Assembly (NCBI GenBank): GCA_010084195.1
Contig: RGPS01000001.1
Location: 1 to 64,000, forward strand
Length of the DNA: 64,000 nucleotides
Reading direction: 5' to 3'
Source of the DNA: Terriglobia bacterium
GTDB taxonomy: Bacteria > Acidobacteriota > Terriglobia > Bryobacterales > Bryobacteraceae
Shown: in pieces, positions 18,480-28,910 of the stretch
Layout: every line of letters begins with the position of its first letter
Numbering within the stretch: position 1 is the stretch's first letter
Position numbers and translations under genes: made by a program
Notes under the pieces: generated by a model
The model's input: only the letters and a program-made list of their open reading frames with translations
What the model was told of the DNA's origin: nothing
The model's database searches: none

Positions 18480-19181
18480 ATGCGCATTCTGGTAGTTGAA
18501 GATGAAAAGCGAATTGCCGACTTTCTGGGGCGGGGTCTGGAAGGTGCGGGTTATGCTGTCGATGTTGCGGGCAATGGAACAGACGCCATCCAGTTCACCA
18601 GTGATACTGATTACGACCTGCTGATTCTGGATCTCATGTTGCCTGACATGGATGGTCTGAAGGTTCTGCAACGAGTTCGGGCCCGACGCACCGGGCCGCC
18701 GGTCCTGATTCTGAGTGCGCGGGGCCAGGTGGATGACCGCGTGAAGGGTCTGGAGGCGGGGGCCGACGACTACCTGACCAAGCCCTTTGCCTTCGTGGAG
18801 CTTTTGGCGCGTGTGAGGGCTCTGCTGCGGCGAGGTCAGCCTGCACCGGAACGTTTGCAGGTGGGCGACCTGTTGCTTGACTGTGCACGGCGCAAGGTGA
18901 CCCGGGTCGGCGAGACGATTGATCTGGCCCCGAAAGAGTTCGGCATTCTGGAGTACATGATGCGCAATAAGGGTCGCCCGCTGAGTCGGACGATGATTGT
19001 GGAGCATGTCTGGGATATGGATTACGACGGCCTGACCAATATCGTGGACGTCTATATCCGCCATCTGCGCAGTAAGATTGACGATCAGTATCAGTTGAAA
19101 TTAATTCAGACGGTGCGAGGTATCGGCTATATGATTGATGCGCCGGAGAAACCGGGGGCGGAGCAGGGCTATGCGCTTTAG
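18480..19181 (+). CDS. OmpR-family response regulator
   Basis: MRILVVEDEKRIADFL, LILDLMLPDMDG, KPFAFVELLARVRALLRR, C-terminal winged helix. Confidence 0.95.
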   Translation: MRILVVEDEKRIADFLGRGLEGAGYAVDVAGNGTDAIQFTSDTDYDLLILDLMLPDMDGLKVLQRVRARRTGPPVLILSARGQVDDRVKGLEAGADDYLTKPFAFVELLARVRALLRRGQPAPERLQVGDLLLDCARRKVTRVGETIDLAPKEFGILEYMMRNKGRPLSRTMIVEHVWDMDYDGLTNIVDVYIRHLRSKIDDQYQLKLIQTVRGIGYMIDAPEKPGAEQGYAL

Positions 19182-20307
19182 GCATTGGATTTTGATTGCA
19201 GCCACGACCGCTGCGTTGGCTGCCACGCGGCCGGACTCCGATATCAATTTCGCGAAACACATGCTGGATGGGGGCCAAAACGAGCCAGCCGCTTTCATGG
19301 ATGTGAACCGTGACGGGAAGCTCGACATCGTGTCGGGCGAGAACTGGTACGAAGCGCCGAAATGGACCCGTCATCACTTTCGCAAGATGCTGTTTAGCGG
19401 GAATTACATTGATGATTTCAGCGATCTTCCCCTGGATGTAAATGGCGATGGGAATACTGATATTGTCGGCTGCGGCTGGTTTTCCAAAAGCCTGTGGTGG
19501 GATGAAAACCCTGGCAAGGCACCAGGCGATTGGAAGCGCCATGAGATTGATGGCGGTTTCAATATCGAGTTCTGCTTCCTGGTGGATCTGGATAATGACG
19601 GCAAGAAGCGCGAGATCCTGCCCCAGTTCGGCAACGTGCCTGCACCTCTTGCCTGGTATGAGGTGGTGAATGGCAAGACCGTGAAGCATGTGGTGGCACC
19701 GAAGTCGGAGGGCCATGGGATTGGTGCCGGCGACATCAACAAGGATGGTCGTAATGACATTCTGACGCCCAACGGCTGGTACGAAGCTCCGGCCGATATC
19801 CGTGCGGGTAACTGGGCGTTCCATGCAGATTGGAAGCTCGGCCAGACGGGCTTTATCTATGCGCTGGATGTGAATGCGGATGGCCGCATGGACGTGGTGA
19901 CGTCAATGGCACACGATTATGGCGTGTTCTGGCTGGAGCAGCCTGTGTCCGGGACCTGGAAGAAGCAGATGATCGATGACAGCTGGTCCCAGCCTCACGC
20001 GATGACGATGGTGGATCTGAATGGGGATGGTCGGCAGGATCTGGTGACGGGCAAGCGCTTTATGGCCCACAACGGGAAGGATCCGGGGGAGCGGGAACCG
20101 CTCGGCGTCTATTGGTATGAGTATCTGCAGCCGGACGAAAAGGGTGCAGTGGAGTGGGTGAAACATACGGTGGATTACGGCGGCAGAACCGGTGGCGGGA
20201 TGCAGATTCCGGTGGCCGATGTTGACGGGGATGGCGATCTCGATTTCGCGGTCGGCGGCAAGAGCGGCGTGTTCTTGTTTGAGAATCTGACGAAGAAGTT
20301 CAAGTAA
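19171..20307 (+). CDS. FG-GAP/VCBS repeat protein
   Basis: Signal peptide and repeated D.N.DG..D.V motifs (VNRDGKLDIV, VNGDGNTDIV, LNGDGRQDLV). Confidence 0.9.
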   Translation: MRFRHWILIAATTAALAATRPDSDINFAKHMLDGGQNEPAAFMDVNRDGKLDIVSGENWYEAPKWTRHHFRKMLFSGNYIDDFSDLPLDVNGDGNTDIVGCGWFSKSLWWDENPGKAPGDWKRHEIDGGFNIEFCFLVDLDNDGKKREILPQFGNVPAPLAWYEVVNGKTVKHVVAPKSEGHGIGAGDINKDGRNDILTPNGWYEAPADIRAGNWAFHADWKLGQTGFIYALDVNADGRMDVVTSMAHDYGVFWLEQPVSGTWKKQMIDDSWSQPHAMTMVDLNGDGRQDLVTGKRFMAHNGKDPGEREPLGVYWYEYLQPDEKGAVEWVKHTVDYGGRTGGGMQIPVADVDGDGDLDFAVGGKSGVFLFENLTKKFK

Positions 20308-20380
20308 GTTCACCGCCCATGCCGTTTTGGCAGCGCCGAGACGGGGAATCCTTTGCCTGGCTCCCGCATCCGATACCAGC

Positions 20381-21250
20381 ATGGACAGCAAGCGCACACT
20401 GAGTCGTGTCATGGAGGCCCCGATGGCTATGGAAGGCGAAGGCGTGCCGATTCGACGTGCGTTTCCTTCCCATGAATTCAGCCAACTGGACCCATTCCTG
20501 CTCTTCGATCATTTCGGTGGTGTTGTTCTGAAGCCTGGTGAGGCGAAGGGTTTTCCCGACCATCCGCATCGTGGTTTTGAGACCGTTACCTACATGCTGT
20601 CGGGCGAGTTTGAGCATCGGGATTCATTTGGGCATCATGGCGTTCTGACGGGCGGTGACGTCCAGTGGATGACGGCCGGGTCGGGGCTGGTTCATTCGGA
20701 GACTCCTGCGCGCAGCATGGTTGAAAACGGGGGGAGGCTGGAAGGGTTTCAGATTTGGGTGAACCTGCCGGCCCGCGACAAGATGAAAGCTCCGCGCTAC
20801 CAGGAATTGAGCGGTGCCCATATCCCAACCGCAAGGTCTGCGGATGGACTGGTCGAGGTCAAAGTGATTGCAGGCAGCGCGCTCGGCGTCAAGGGTGGCG
20901 TCGAGACCCATATCCCCATTGAGTACCTGCATATCCGCTTACAGGCCGGTGCCACGTTTACGCAGGCGCTGCCTGCCACGCTGAACGCGATGGCCTACGT
21001 CTTCGAGGGGGCGGTTTCCGTGGAAGCCAGGAAGGTGCCGCAATTTCACGTGGGGGAGATTGCAACCAATGGCGACAGCGTCACATTTACGGCGTCGGAA
21101 CCCGCAGAATTGCTGCTGTTGGCGGCTCAGCCGATCAAGGAACCGGTGGCTCGATACGGGCCGTTTGTGATGAACACGGCGGCTGAGCTACAACAGGCTT
21201 TCGACGACTACCGTCAAGGCAAAATGGGCACGATCAGCTTCGCGCACTAA
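20381..21250 (+). CDS. Pirin family protein
   Basis: DPFLLFDHFGG, HPHRGFETVTYMLSGEFEHRDSFG, GGDVQWMTAGSGLVHSE. Confidence 0.95.
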   Translation: MDSKRTLSRVMEAPMAMEGEGVPIRRAFPSHEFSQLDPFLLFDHFGGVVLKPGEAKGFPDHPHRGFETVTYMLSGEFEHRDSFGHHGVLTGGDVQWMTAGSGLVHSETPARSMVENGGRLEGFQIWVNLPARDKMKAPRYQELSGAHIPTARSADGLVEVKVIAGSALGVKGGVETHIPIEYLHIRLQAGATFTQALPATLNAMAYVFEGAVSVEARKVPQFHVGEIATNGDSVTFTASEPAELLLLAAQPIKEPVARYGPFVMNTAAELQQAFDDYRQGKMGTISFAH

Positions 21251-21295
21251 AGGGCGGGGTGACTGGGTCAGGGCAGTCGATACAATCGTGTATTC

Positions 21296-23263
21296 ATGTC
21301 GATTCCAACCTTTGAATCCCTGCTGACTTCAGCCCCTGATGTCTATGATGTGCGCTCGAAGGCCCCTGGCCCTCAGGGCAGCGTACCGATCACGGCTGAG
21401 ATGCTGCTGAACCGGCCCTCGGGCGATTTGTTCGGCTGGGCGCAAAATGCCGGGATGGGGTGGAATCCGGCGAAGCTGATCGGTAAGGAAATTCTTATCC
21501 TTTCGACGCATGGCGGGATTCGGCGTCCGGATGGCACGGCGGTCGCGCTGGGTTATCACACGGGTCACTGGGAAGTCGGCCTGCTGATGGAAGAGGCCGC
21601 CAAGGAACTGGGGGCTCACAATGCCGTCCCGTTTGCGGCTTATTGCACCGATCCCTGCGATGGCCGGACGCAGGGCACGCCTGGCATGTTTGACAGCTTG
21701 CCCTACCGGAATGATGCCGCTGTTATCTTCCGCCGTCTGATTCGGTCCTTACCGACCCGCTCGGGTGTGATCGGTGTAGCCACTTGCGACAAGGGTCTGC
21801 CGGCCATGATGATGGCTTTGGCCGGAACGCCGAACTTTCCCTGCATTCTGGTGCCTGGCGGGACGACGTTGCTGGCCGAGCAGGGTGAAGACGCCGGTCG
21901 CGTACAGTCTGTGGGGGCTCGTTACGCGCATGGCGAATTGTCGATTGAAGATGCGGCTGAGTACCTTTGCCGCGCCTGTGCCAGCCCTGGCGGCGGATGC
22001 CAGTTCCTGGGTACGGCAGCTACCTCACAGGTTGTGGGCGAAGCGCTGGGGATGTCACTGACCCACTCGGCGCTGGCACCTTCCGGCCAGCCGGTCTGGC
22101 TCGATATGGCGAGGCGCTCTGCGCGGGCTGTGTTGCGCCTCGAATCGACCGGCCTGACGATGGGCAAAGTTCTGACGGATGCCTCTTTTGCCAATGCGAT
22201 GATTGTGCATGCGGCGTTTGGCGGGTCGACGAACCTGATTCTGCATATCCCGGCCATTGCCCACGCGGCGGGGCTGCGTCGCCCGACGGTGGACGACTGG
22301 ACACGCATTAACCGCGAGATTCCGCGGCTGGTGGACGCTCTCCCGAACGGCCCGAAGTACTTCCCGACCGTTCAGGTATTTATGGCGGGCGGCGTGCCGG
22401 AAGTGATGCTCCATTTGCGCCGGGCTGGCCTGCTGGATACCTCAGCGATGACAGTTTCGGGGGAGACCGTCGGCACTATGCTCGATTGGTGGGAGCAGTC
22501 CGAGCGGCGGGCTGCGATTCGCAAAGTCCTGAAGGAGCGCGACGGCATTGATCCTTCGGACGTCATCATGAGTCCGGACGCGGCTCGCGCCAACGGGCTA
22601 ACCTCAACGGTTACTTTCCCGGTGGGCAACATCGTGCCGGGTGGCTCGGTGATCAAGAGCACAGCGATTGATCCTTCCGTTGTGGACGAGGATGGCGTGT
22701 ATCGCAAGAAGGGTCCGGCGCGTGTGTTCCAGACGGAACAGGCGGTCATCGAAGCGATCAAGGGCAAGGGCCCGTCGCCGATCAAGTCGGGCGACATCAT
22801 TGTGCTGATTTGCCGCGGGCCCATGGGTTCGGGTATGGAGGAGATCTACCAGATCACTTCCGCGCTGAAGCATCTGTCGTTTGGCAAGCATGTGGCGGTC
22901 CTGACGGATGCGCGGTTCAGCGGCGTTTCCACGGGCGCGTGCATCGGGCACGTAACACCCGAAGCTCTTGCCGGCGGACCTGTGGGTAAGGTTCTGGAAG
23001 GCGACACGATTGAGATCACAATTGATCGCAACAATCTGATTGGGACGGTGAATCTGGTGGGTCCGGAAACCGGCACGGTGGAAGAGGGTGATCGTATTCT
23101 GGCGTCGCGCGAGCCACGTCCGGACCTTGCTCCCGATCCCAGGCTTCCAGCCGATTCTCGTCTGTGGGCGGTCCTGCAGAACGCCAGCGGCGGAACGTGG
23201 GGCGGTTGCGTCTACGATCTGGAGAGCATTGAACGGTTACTGACCGCCGCGCAGAAGTCCTAG
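21296..23263 (+). CDS. IlvD/Edd superfamily dehydratase, YjhG/YagF (D-xylonate dehydratase) type
   Basis: Length 655 aa; [47 protein letters not shown]. Confidence 0.9.
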   Translation: MSIPTFESLLTSAPDVYDVRSKAPGPQGSVPITAEMLLNRPSGDLFGWAQNAGMGWNPAKLIGKEILILSTHGGIRRPDGTAVALGYHTGHWEVGLLMEEAAKELGAHNAVPFAAYCTDPCDGRTQGTPGMFDSLPYRNDAAVIFRRLIRSLPTRSGVIGVATCDKGLPAMMMALAGTPNFPCILVPGGTTLLAEQGEDAGRVQSVGARYAHGELSIEDAAEYLCRACASPGGGCQFLGTAATSQVVGEALGMSLTHSALAPSGQPVWLDMARRSARAVLRLESTGLTMGKVLTDASFANAMIVHAAFGGSTNLILHIPAIAHAAGLRRPTVDDWTRINREIPRLVDALPNGPKYFPTVQVFMAGGVPEVMLHLRRAGLLDTSAMTVSGETVGTMLDWWEQSERRAAIRKVLKERDGIDPSDVIMSPDAARANGLTSTVTFPVGNIVPGGSVIKSTAIDPSVVDEDGVYRKKGPARVFQTEQAVIEAIKGKGPSPIKSGDIIVLICRGPMGSGMEEIYQITSALKHLSFGKHVAVLTDARFSGVSTGACIGHVTPEALAGGPVGKVLEGDTIEITIDRNNLIGTVNLVGPETGTVEEGDRILASREPRPDLAPDPRLPADSRLWAVLQNASGGTWGGCVYDLESIERLLTAAQKS

Positions 23264-23265
23264 TT

Positions 23266-24597
23266 ATGTCCGGCCACAGCATCGCGAACGATATTCGCGC
23301 GATGCTGCGCATTGCCGTGCCGCTGGCACTGGCCGAACTTGGCTGGATGGCCATGTCGGTCGTCGACAACATCATGGTGGGTGGGCTGCCGGACAGCGCG
23401 CTGGCAATCGGTTCCACCAGTGTCGGCTCGGCGCTTTTTTACGGCGTGGCGATCTTCGGGCTGGGCACTATGTCCGGGCTGGATACCCTGGTTTCGCAAG
23501 CGTTTGGGGCAGGGGACTGGAACGCGGGGCGCAAGGCTCTGGCAGCCGGCCTGGCTCTGGCTTTGTTGCTGGCTCCCTTGTTGATGCTGGTGGTGCTGGC
23601 TGGCGCGCCGCTGTTAGGTGTGATCGGCGTGCGGCCCGAGGTCCTGAAGGGCGCACTGGAGTTCAATCGGATCCTGTTGTGGAGTCTGCCTCCGCTGTTT
23701 GTGTATGCGACGTTTCGCCGATATCTGCAGGGTATTCATTATGTTCGCCCGGTCACCTTTGGGCTGATCACGGCGAACCTGGTGAACCTGTTTGGTAACT
23801 GGCTGCTGATCTACGGCAACTGGGGTGCTCCGGCTATGGGGATTCGTGGTTCGGCCCTGTCCACTTTGATTGCCCGGATTTATCTGGCGCTGGTGATGCT
23901 GGTCGCTGTTCGGCTGCGCGATCCCGAGGTGCTGCGTGGTCTGCGCCCGGATTTCAGCCACATGAAGGTGCTGCTGAAGTTGGGGCTTCCGGCGGGGATC
24001 ACGATTGGTTTGGAGGTCGGGATCTTCAACCTGGCCACGGCTGTGGCGGGGCGGCTGGATGCGGTTAGCCTCGCGTCCCATACGATTGCGCTGAACGCTT
24101 CCGCCGTGGCCTACATGGTCCCCTTGGGCATTGCCTCGGCGGCTGCTGTTTCGGTAGGTCGAGCGATTGGGGCGGGAGATCGCAAAGGTGCGCAGCGCGC
24201 GGGCTGGACCGCGATCGGCCTGACCGTGGCGTTCGAGTGTTGCACGGCTGTTGCATTCTTTACCCTGGCGCGGAGTATTGCTTCCGTCTACACGCGCGAT
24301 GAGCGGGTGATTTCGTTCGTCTCGGTGCTGTTTGTGATCGCCGCAATTTTTCAGTTGTTCGATGGCCTGCAGACTGTGGCTACCGGAGCGCTGCGGGGGC
24401 TGGGGAATACCCGGACCCCGATGGTGTGGAATCTGGTGGGGTATTGGGTGATCACGCTGCCGTTGGGCTACTGGTGGTGCTTCCGGTCGGGGCTGGGGGC
24501 GGTTGGGCTTTGGTATGGGCTGTGCCTCGGGCTGTTCCTGATCGGGATGGGCTTGACGTGGGTCTGGTGGCGGGAATCGCGTAAGATGGCGGCTTAG
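23266..24597 (+). CDS. MATE family efflux transporter
   Basis: Paired MATE-type repeats with SLASHTIALNASAVAYMVPLGIASAAAVSVGRAIGAG. Confidence 0.93.
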   Translation: MSGHSIANDIRAMLRIAVPLALAELGWMAMSVVDNIMVGGLPDSALAIGSTSVGSALFYGVAIFGLGTMSGLDTLVSQAFGAGDWNAGRKALAAGLALALLLAPLLMLVVLAGAPLLGVIGVRPEVLKGALEFNRILLWSLPPLFVYATFRRYLQGIHYVRPVTFGLITANLVNLFGNWLLIYGNWGAPAMGIRGSALSTLIARIYLALVMLVAVRLRDPEVLRGLRPDFSHMKVLLKLGLPAGITIGLEVGIFNLATAVAGRLDAVSLASHTIALNASAVAYMVPLGIASAAAVSVGRAIGAGDRKGAQRAGWTAIGLTVAFECCTAVAFFTLARSIASVYTRDERVISFVSVLFVIAAIFQLFDGLQTVATGALRGLGNTRTPMVWNLVGYWVITLPLGYWWCFRSGLGAVGLWYGLCLGLFLIGMGLTWVWWRESRKMAA

Positions 24598-25754
24598 GCT
24601 CGCATCAGGTTCTTCAGATAGTCGATATTCCGTTGGGTGTCGCCTTCGATATTGCCGGAAGGGCTGGTGGTTTCCAGATTCGCGTAGCCCTGGAAGTTGA
24701 TGGCCTTGATGGCGCTGAGGATTTCGGGGAACTTTACCTGACCTTCGCCGAGGTAGCCCCTGTCCTTGAAGTGGAACATGCAGATGCGGTCTTTGCCCAG
24801 CGCCCGGATTTCGGCGGGGACGTCGTAGCCGGCGAAGGTGGAGTTGCCGACGTCATACCAGACTTTGAAGGCTTTTGAATTTACCTTATCGACCGCATAG
24901 AGGTTGTCCGCGCCCGAACTGGAATTCTCGAAGCCAAGGATGAGGCCCATCTTTTCCGCCTCGGTTGCCAGTTCGCGACAGACCCCAATTGTGTAGTCCA
25001 GCTCGTTGCGGGGAATGACTCCGCACTTGCCGAAGAAGACCATCATAAGCACGTCGCCGCCGAGATTTTTGGTGATTTCGAGACCCTTGCGTACCCGCAT
25101 TTGGGCGCGATCGTTGTTCTTGAGGCAATCGTCGTGCAGGACATCCAGGTAAGTGGAGTTAATGGGGATGCTGTGCTCACGGGAAGCGTTGACCCATGCG
25201 GCCTGGAGCGCAGTGTCTTCGAGGCGGATGGGCGCTCCGTCTACAGCGCGCCCGAGCGTTACCTGCATCGCTGCGAGGCTCAGCTTCTTCGCTATCGCTA
25301 TGGCTTCCGGTTTGCCTGCCATGCGGAAGACCAGATCCATGGTGGCCAGCGTGAGGCCTCCGGGAGAGCGAACGAGAGCCTGGCGTGTTAGCTGGAAAGT
25401 TCCACGCTGTTGCTGGTTACTCACCTGGCCGTTCGCGCTGCCATTGCGGAAGGTTCCGTCGAAGACAAAGCGCGATACGTCGCCGTTGTCCTGGGCGACG
25501 TCGATCAGGATTTTGGCAACGCCGGAGTCGGCGTTAAAAGTGCCCCCGACGATGCTGCCCCGGCGGGGCGGGCCGGTAACTGTGCCTGCTATCGCGCCGT
25601 CGTGGCTATTGTAGATTTCGACACGCAAGGGCACCCGATTCGCGTCATTGGGACCCATGTCGCCGGTCCATACGCCGACCAGGGTGTGTATCTGCGCATC
25701 GGCCAGGGCTGCTGAGCCAAGCAGGGTGGATGCGAACATCCGGCGCGTGATCAT
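24594..25754 (-). CDS. Sugar phosphate isomerase/epimerase-like TIM barrel with N-terminal beta-rich domain
   Basis: C-terminal YANLETTSPSGNIEGDTQRNIDYLKNL; N-terminal VGVWTGDMGPND... GTFQLTR. Confidence 0.8.
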   Translation of the reverse strand: MITRRMFASTLLGSAALADAQIHTLVGVWTGDMGPNDANRVPLRVEIYNSHDGAIAGTVTGPPRRGSIVGGTFNADSGVAKILIDVAQDNGDVSRFVFDGTFRNGSANGQVSNQQQRGTFQLTRQALVRSPGGLTLATMDLVFRMAGKPEAIAIAKKLSLAAMQVTLGRAVDGAPIRLEDTALQAAWVNASREHSIPINSTYLDVLHDDCLKNNDRAQMRVRKGLEITKNLGGDVLMMVFFGKCGVIPRNELDYTIGVCRELATEAEKMGLILGFENSSSGADNLYAVDKVNSKAFKVWYDVGNSTFAGYDVPAEIRALGKDRICMFHFKDRGYLGEGQVKFPEILSAIKAINFQGYANLETTSPSGNIEGDTQRNIDYLKNLMRA

Positions 25755-25774
25755 TGCTGGTCACTATAACAGAT

Positions 25775-25805
25775 AAAAAGGGCCGGAGATTGCTCTCCGG
25801 CCCTT
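25775..25805 (-). terminator. Rho-independent terminator after atpE
   Basis: Perfect 12-bp stem AAGGGCCGGAGA / TCTCCGGCCCTT, 4-nt loop, T5 on minus strand. Confidence 0.9.
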
Positions 25806-25825
25806 CTGACACTACTGAAATGAAA

Positions 25826-26143
25826 CTAGTTAACCTTGGCGAAGATGATGGCGAAGGTGTAGAGAGCGAGGGATTCGATCAGAACGAGACCGAGGATGAG
25901 GGCGAAGCGGATGGCACCGGCGGCTGCGGGGTTGCGAGCCATACCTTCAGCGGCACCGGCAACAGCCTTGCCCTGAGCGAGAGCGCACAGGCCCGAGGCG
26001 ATCGCCATCGAGAAACCTGCCGTAACGGGAACCCACAGATTGGAACCACCTGAGGTGCTGCCGCCGCCCTGCGCGAACATCGGGACCGCGAGGAACATCA
26101 TGGCGAGCATGAGGGAAAACATCTTTGAACTGATGGACTTCAT
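25826..26143 (-). CDS. atpE: F0F1 ATP synthase subunit c with signal-peptide-like N-terminus
   Basis: Two-helix hairpin GKAVAGAAEGMARNP...LVLIESLALYTF; AGGAG RBS before MKSISSKMF. Confidence 0.93.
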   Translation of the reverse strand: MKSISSKMFSLMLAMMFLAVPMFAQGGGSTSGGSNLWVPVTAGFSMAIASGLCALAQGKAVAGAAEGMARNPAAAGAIRFALILGLVLIESLALYTFAIIFAKVN

Positions 26144-26258
26144 TTTGTTTGATACTCCTTTTTGTTTATTCATTGACCGGAGGTGGTTGCGTTCCTCGCC
26201 TGGGGGCGGGAGGCCTCACACGGACAAAGCCTGGCTCGTTTCGTTTAGTGTTCTTTGC

Positions 26259-26990
26259 TTAGTGTTCTTCGGCTACCGCGCCCGCCACGTAGATCATGGT
26301 CATAAGCACGAAGATGTAAGCCTGCAGAACGGAAACGAAAACGTGCAGCCCCATGAAGATGACGGGGGCCACGAGATAAGTCAAACTCAGGAACACCAGC
26401 GTCACCTGCTCACCGGCATACATGTTGGCGAACAGACGGATGGTGAGCGAGAGAGGGCGGGCAATGTGGCTGATGATTTCAATCGGAATCATCAGAGGGG
26501 CCAGAGCGGGGATGGGACCGAGGAAGTGCTTCAGGTAGTGCCCGGCATCTTTCTTCAGTCCGACGTAGTTGTAATAACCGAAGGTCACCAGGGCGCAACC
26601 GAGGGGAACGTAGATCGCCTGTGTCGGGCTCATGAAGCCGGGGATCAGGCCGATCAGATTTGCCAGCAGCAGGAAGATGAACATGGTTTCGAACAGCAGA
26701 ACGTGTTTGGGACCGTCATGCCCCACCTGTTCGTGCGAAGTGTCGCCGATGAAACCGTGGATCAGTTCAAAGAGATGCTGCAGGGTGCCGGGCTTCGTGA
26801 TGGAGAGGCGGCTCTTCAGAATCACAAGCAGGAGAATCATCAGAACTGCCACCAGGAGCTGCATCACCATGTGATCGGCCCAGGGTTCATTCGGGTTGCT
26901 GGCTGTCATGTGGAACAGGCCGAGAATTGTGTTGGCGACGCCGGCGAAGTGAGAATTAAAGAACTGCGCGAGCCAGGTTTCGTGAGTCAT
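26259..26990 (-). CDS. atpB: F0F1 ATP synthase subunit a
   Basis: HIARPLSLTIRLFANMYAGEQV and LQAYIFVLMTMIYV motifs. Confidence 0.97.
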   Translation of the reverse strand: MTHETWLAQFFNSHFAGVANTILGLFHMTASNPNEPWADHMVMQLLVAVLMILLLVILKSRLSITKPGTLQHLFELIHGFIGDTSHEQVGHDGPKHVLLFETMFIFLLLANLIGLIPGFMSPTQAIYVPLGCALVTFGYYNYVGLKKDAGHYLKHFLGPIPALAPLMIPIEIISHIARPLSLTIRLFANMYAGEQVTLVFLSLTYLVAPVIFMGLHVFVSVLQAYIFVLMTMIYVAGAVAEEH

Positions 26991-27367
26991 GTAATAAGTT
27001 CGTAGATGATTTCGAGGAGCGCCGCAGCCGGACAAAGGAAGAACCCTGCAAAGGCTGCCTGGGTGCTAAACCCCGAAAACTGCATTATAACAAAGACCCC
27101 TAAGATCAAGCCTGAGAACTGGATAAAGAGTCCGCCGGTACCTGATTTTGCGGGCTTTTCTTCACCCTCCACAGGCGTGGCCGTGACCCTTCGCGCGGCA
27201 CGTTCCACCAACTTCAGATTGACCCAGGCGGCGATGGCTCCCAGCAGAAAGCCGCCGGAAACGGAGACCCCGTAACGGAACAGCGTGTAAACGGTGCCGA
27301 GGGTTGCCAGCGTCAGCAGCCAGCGCGGCAGCCGTGCGATGGCGCGGTTGTAGTCAAATTCAGCCAC
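26987..27367 (-). CDS. ATP synthase subunit I-like membrane protein
   Basis: Four-TM small protein directly upstream of atpB, overlapping. Confidence 0.7.
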   Translation of the reverse strand: MAEFDYNRAIARLPRWLLTLATLGTVYTLFRYGVSVSGGFLLGAIAAWVNLKLVERAARRVTATPVEGEEKPAKSGTGGLFIQFSGLILGVFVIMQFSGFSTQAAFAGFFLCPAAALLEIIYELIT

Positions 27368-27368
27368 G

Positions 27369-27569
27369 TTACTTCTCGTTGTCCAGTTCCCGAATCAGGG
27401 AGATGAAGCCGGAGACGGTGCCGAGGCCCATAAACACCCAGCGGATCCAAACGGTGTGGAACAGGTGGTCAAGGCCGTAACCCATTGCCCAACCCACGAA
27501 GGTGGACACGGGCAGCAACGTCGCCAGCGAAATGTACTTACCGAGGTCGCGTTTGGTGGCTGGGTCCAA
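27369..27569 (-). CDS. AtpZ/AtpI family protein
   Basis: Small two-TM protein GWAMGYGLDHLF...WVFMGLGTVSGFISLIRE. Confidence 0.8.
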   Translation of the reverse strand: MDPATKRDLGKYISLATLLPVSTFVGWAMGYGLDHLFHTVWIRWVFMGLGTVSGFISLIRELDNEK

Positions 27570-27571
27570 TA

Positions 27572-28750
27572 TCAGCCTCGCCCGAGCCTGGCGAGTCTTT
27601 CGCCAGCGGCCTGCAGCGTTTCGAATTTCTTGCAGAAGCAGAAGCGGAGCTGATTCGCTCCGAGTTCCGGGCGCGAGTAGAAACTGGAGCCTGGGACTGC
27701 GGCCACGCCGATATTCTCGACCAGGTGGCGCGCGAACGCTACGTCATTCTTCGCGCCGAAAGCCGAGATGTCAGTCATCACGTAATACGCGCCATGGGGA
27801 TTGAAGCAGCGGAAGCCGGCACCTTCCAGCATAGAAATCGCTGCTGTCCGGCGACCGCTGTACTCGGCGGAGAGGCCGTTGAAGTAGTCATCGTGCTGGT
27901 CGAGGGCCATCACGCCGGCCTGCTGGAGGGGTGTTGCCGCTCCCACTGTGAGGAAGTCGTGCACTTTGCGGATGGAATTGGTCAGGTCTGGAGAAGCGAG
28001 AACCCAGCCCACCCGCCAGCCTGTCACGGAAAAGGTCTTGCTCATGCTGTTGATCAGAATGGACCGGTCGCGCATGCCGGGCAGCGTCATGATCGGGATG
28101 TGCTTTTCGCCGTCGAAAGTGATGTGTTCGTAGATTTCGTCGGTGATAGCGAGAGCGTCGAACTCCTGGCAAAGCTCGGCTATGAAGGTTAGTTCCTGAA
28201 GGTTAAAGACCTTGCCGGTGGGGTTGTTCGGGGTGTTGATGATGATGGCTTTGGTGCGTGGCGAGAAGGCGGCGCGCAATTCAGCGGGGTCGAAGGTCCA
28301 GTCCGGGGCATAGAGCGTGACCAGCTTACGCGTGGCCCCGCACAGCATCGTGTCGGGGTGGTAGTTCTCGTAGAAGGGTTCGAAGACGACCACTTCATCG
28401 CCGGGATCGCAGACGGCCAGCAGGGACGCGATCATGCCTTCGGTGGCTCCGCAGCAAACGGTGATTTCGGTTTGCGGATCTGCCGTCAGGTCGTAGGTGC
28501 GGGCGTACTTGCGGGCGATGGCATCGCGGAAAGGCTTTGTGCCCCAGGTGATTGGGTACTGGTTGTGGTCCGCGTTGATGGCGTCAATGGCAGCCTGTTT
28601 CAGGTCGAGAGGGGCGGCGAAGTCCGGGAACCCCTGCGCCAGATTGACGGCACCGTGGGCAACGGCCAGACGGCTCATTTCACGAATGACGGATTCGGTG
28701 AAATCAGCGGTTCTGGCACTGCGAAAGCTCTTCGCGGCTGCGGTGGACAT
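27572..28750 (-). CDS. Class I/II pyridoxal-phosphate aminotransferase
   Basis: NLAQGFPDFAAP, NTPNNPTGKVF, SMSKTFSVTGWRVGW. Confidence 0.95.
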   Translation of the reverse strand: MSTAAAKSFRSARTADFTESVIREMSRLAVAHGAVNLAQGFPDFAAPLDLKQAAIDAINADHNQYPITWGTKPFRDAIARKYARTYDLTADPQTEITVCCGATEGMIASLLAVCDPGDEVVVFEPFYENYHPDTMLCGATRKLVTLYAPDWTFDPAELRAAFSPRTKAIIINTPNNPTGKVFNLQELTFIAELCQEFDALAITDEIYEHITFDGEKHIPIMTLPGMRDRSILINSMSKTFSVTGWRVGWVLASPDLTNSIRKVHDFLTVGAATPLQQAGVMALDQHDDYFNGLSAEYSGRRTAAISMLEGAGFRCFNPHGAYYVMTDISAFGAKNDVAFARHLVENIGVAAVPGSSFYSRPELGANQLRFCFCKKFETLQAAGERLARLGRG

Positions 28751-28910
28751 ATAGGGGTATCGTCTCACACAGAAGAGTTGGGTCAGGCTGATAGTGCATA
28801 TCCTCTCTGAGTGTGGATATGGCTTACCGAAGTCTTCGTTCGTGCCCGATGCCGTTAAATGCCGGACATGCGGCAGCGTTCCGGTGATGCCCGCAGCACT
28901 TTCGCCCGGC

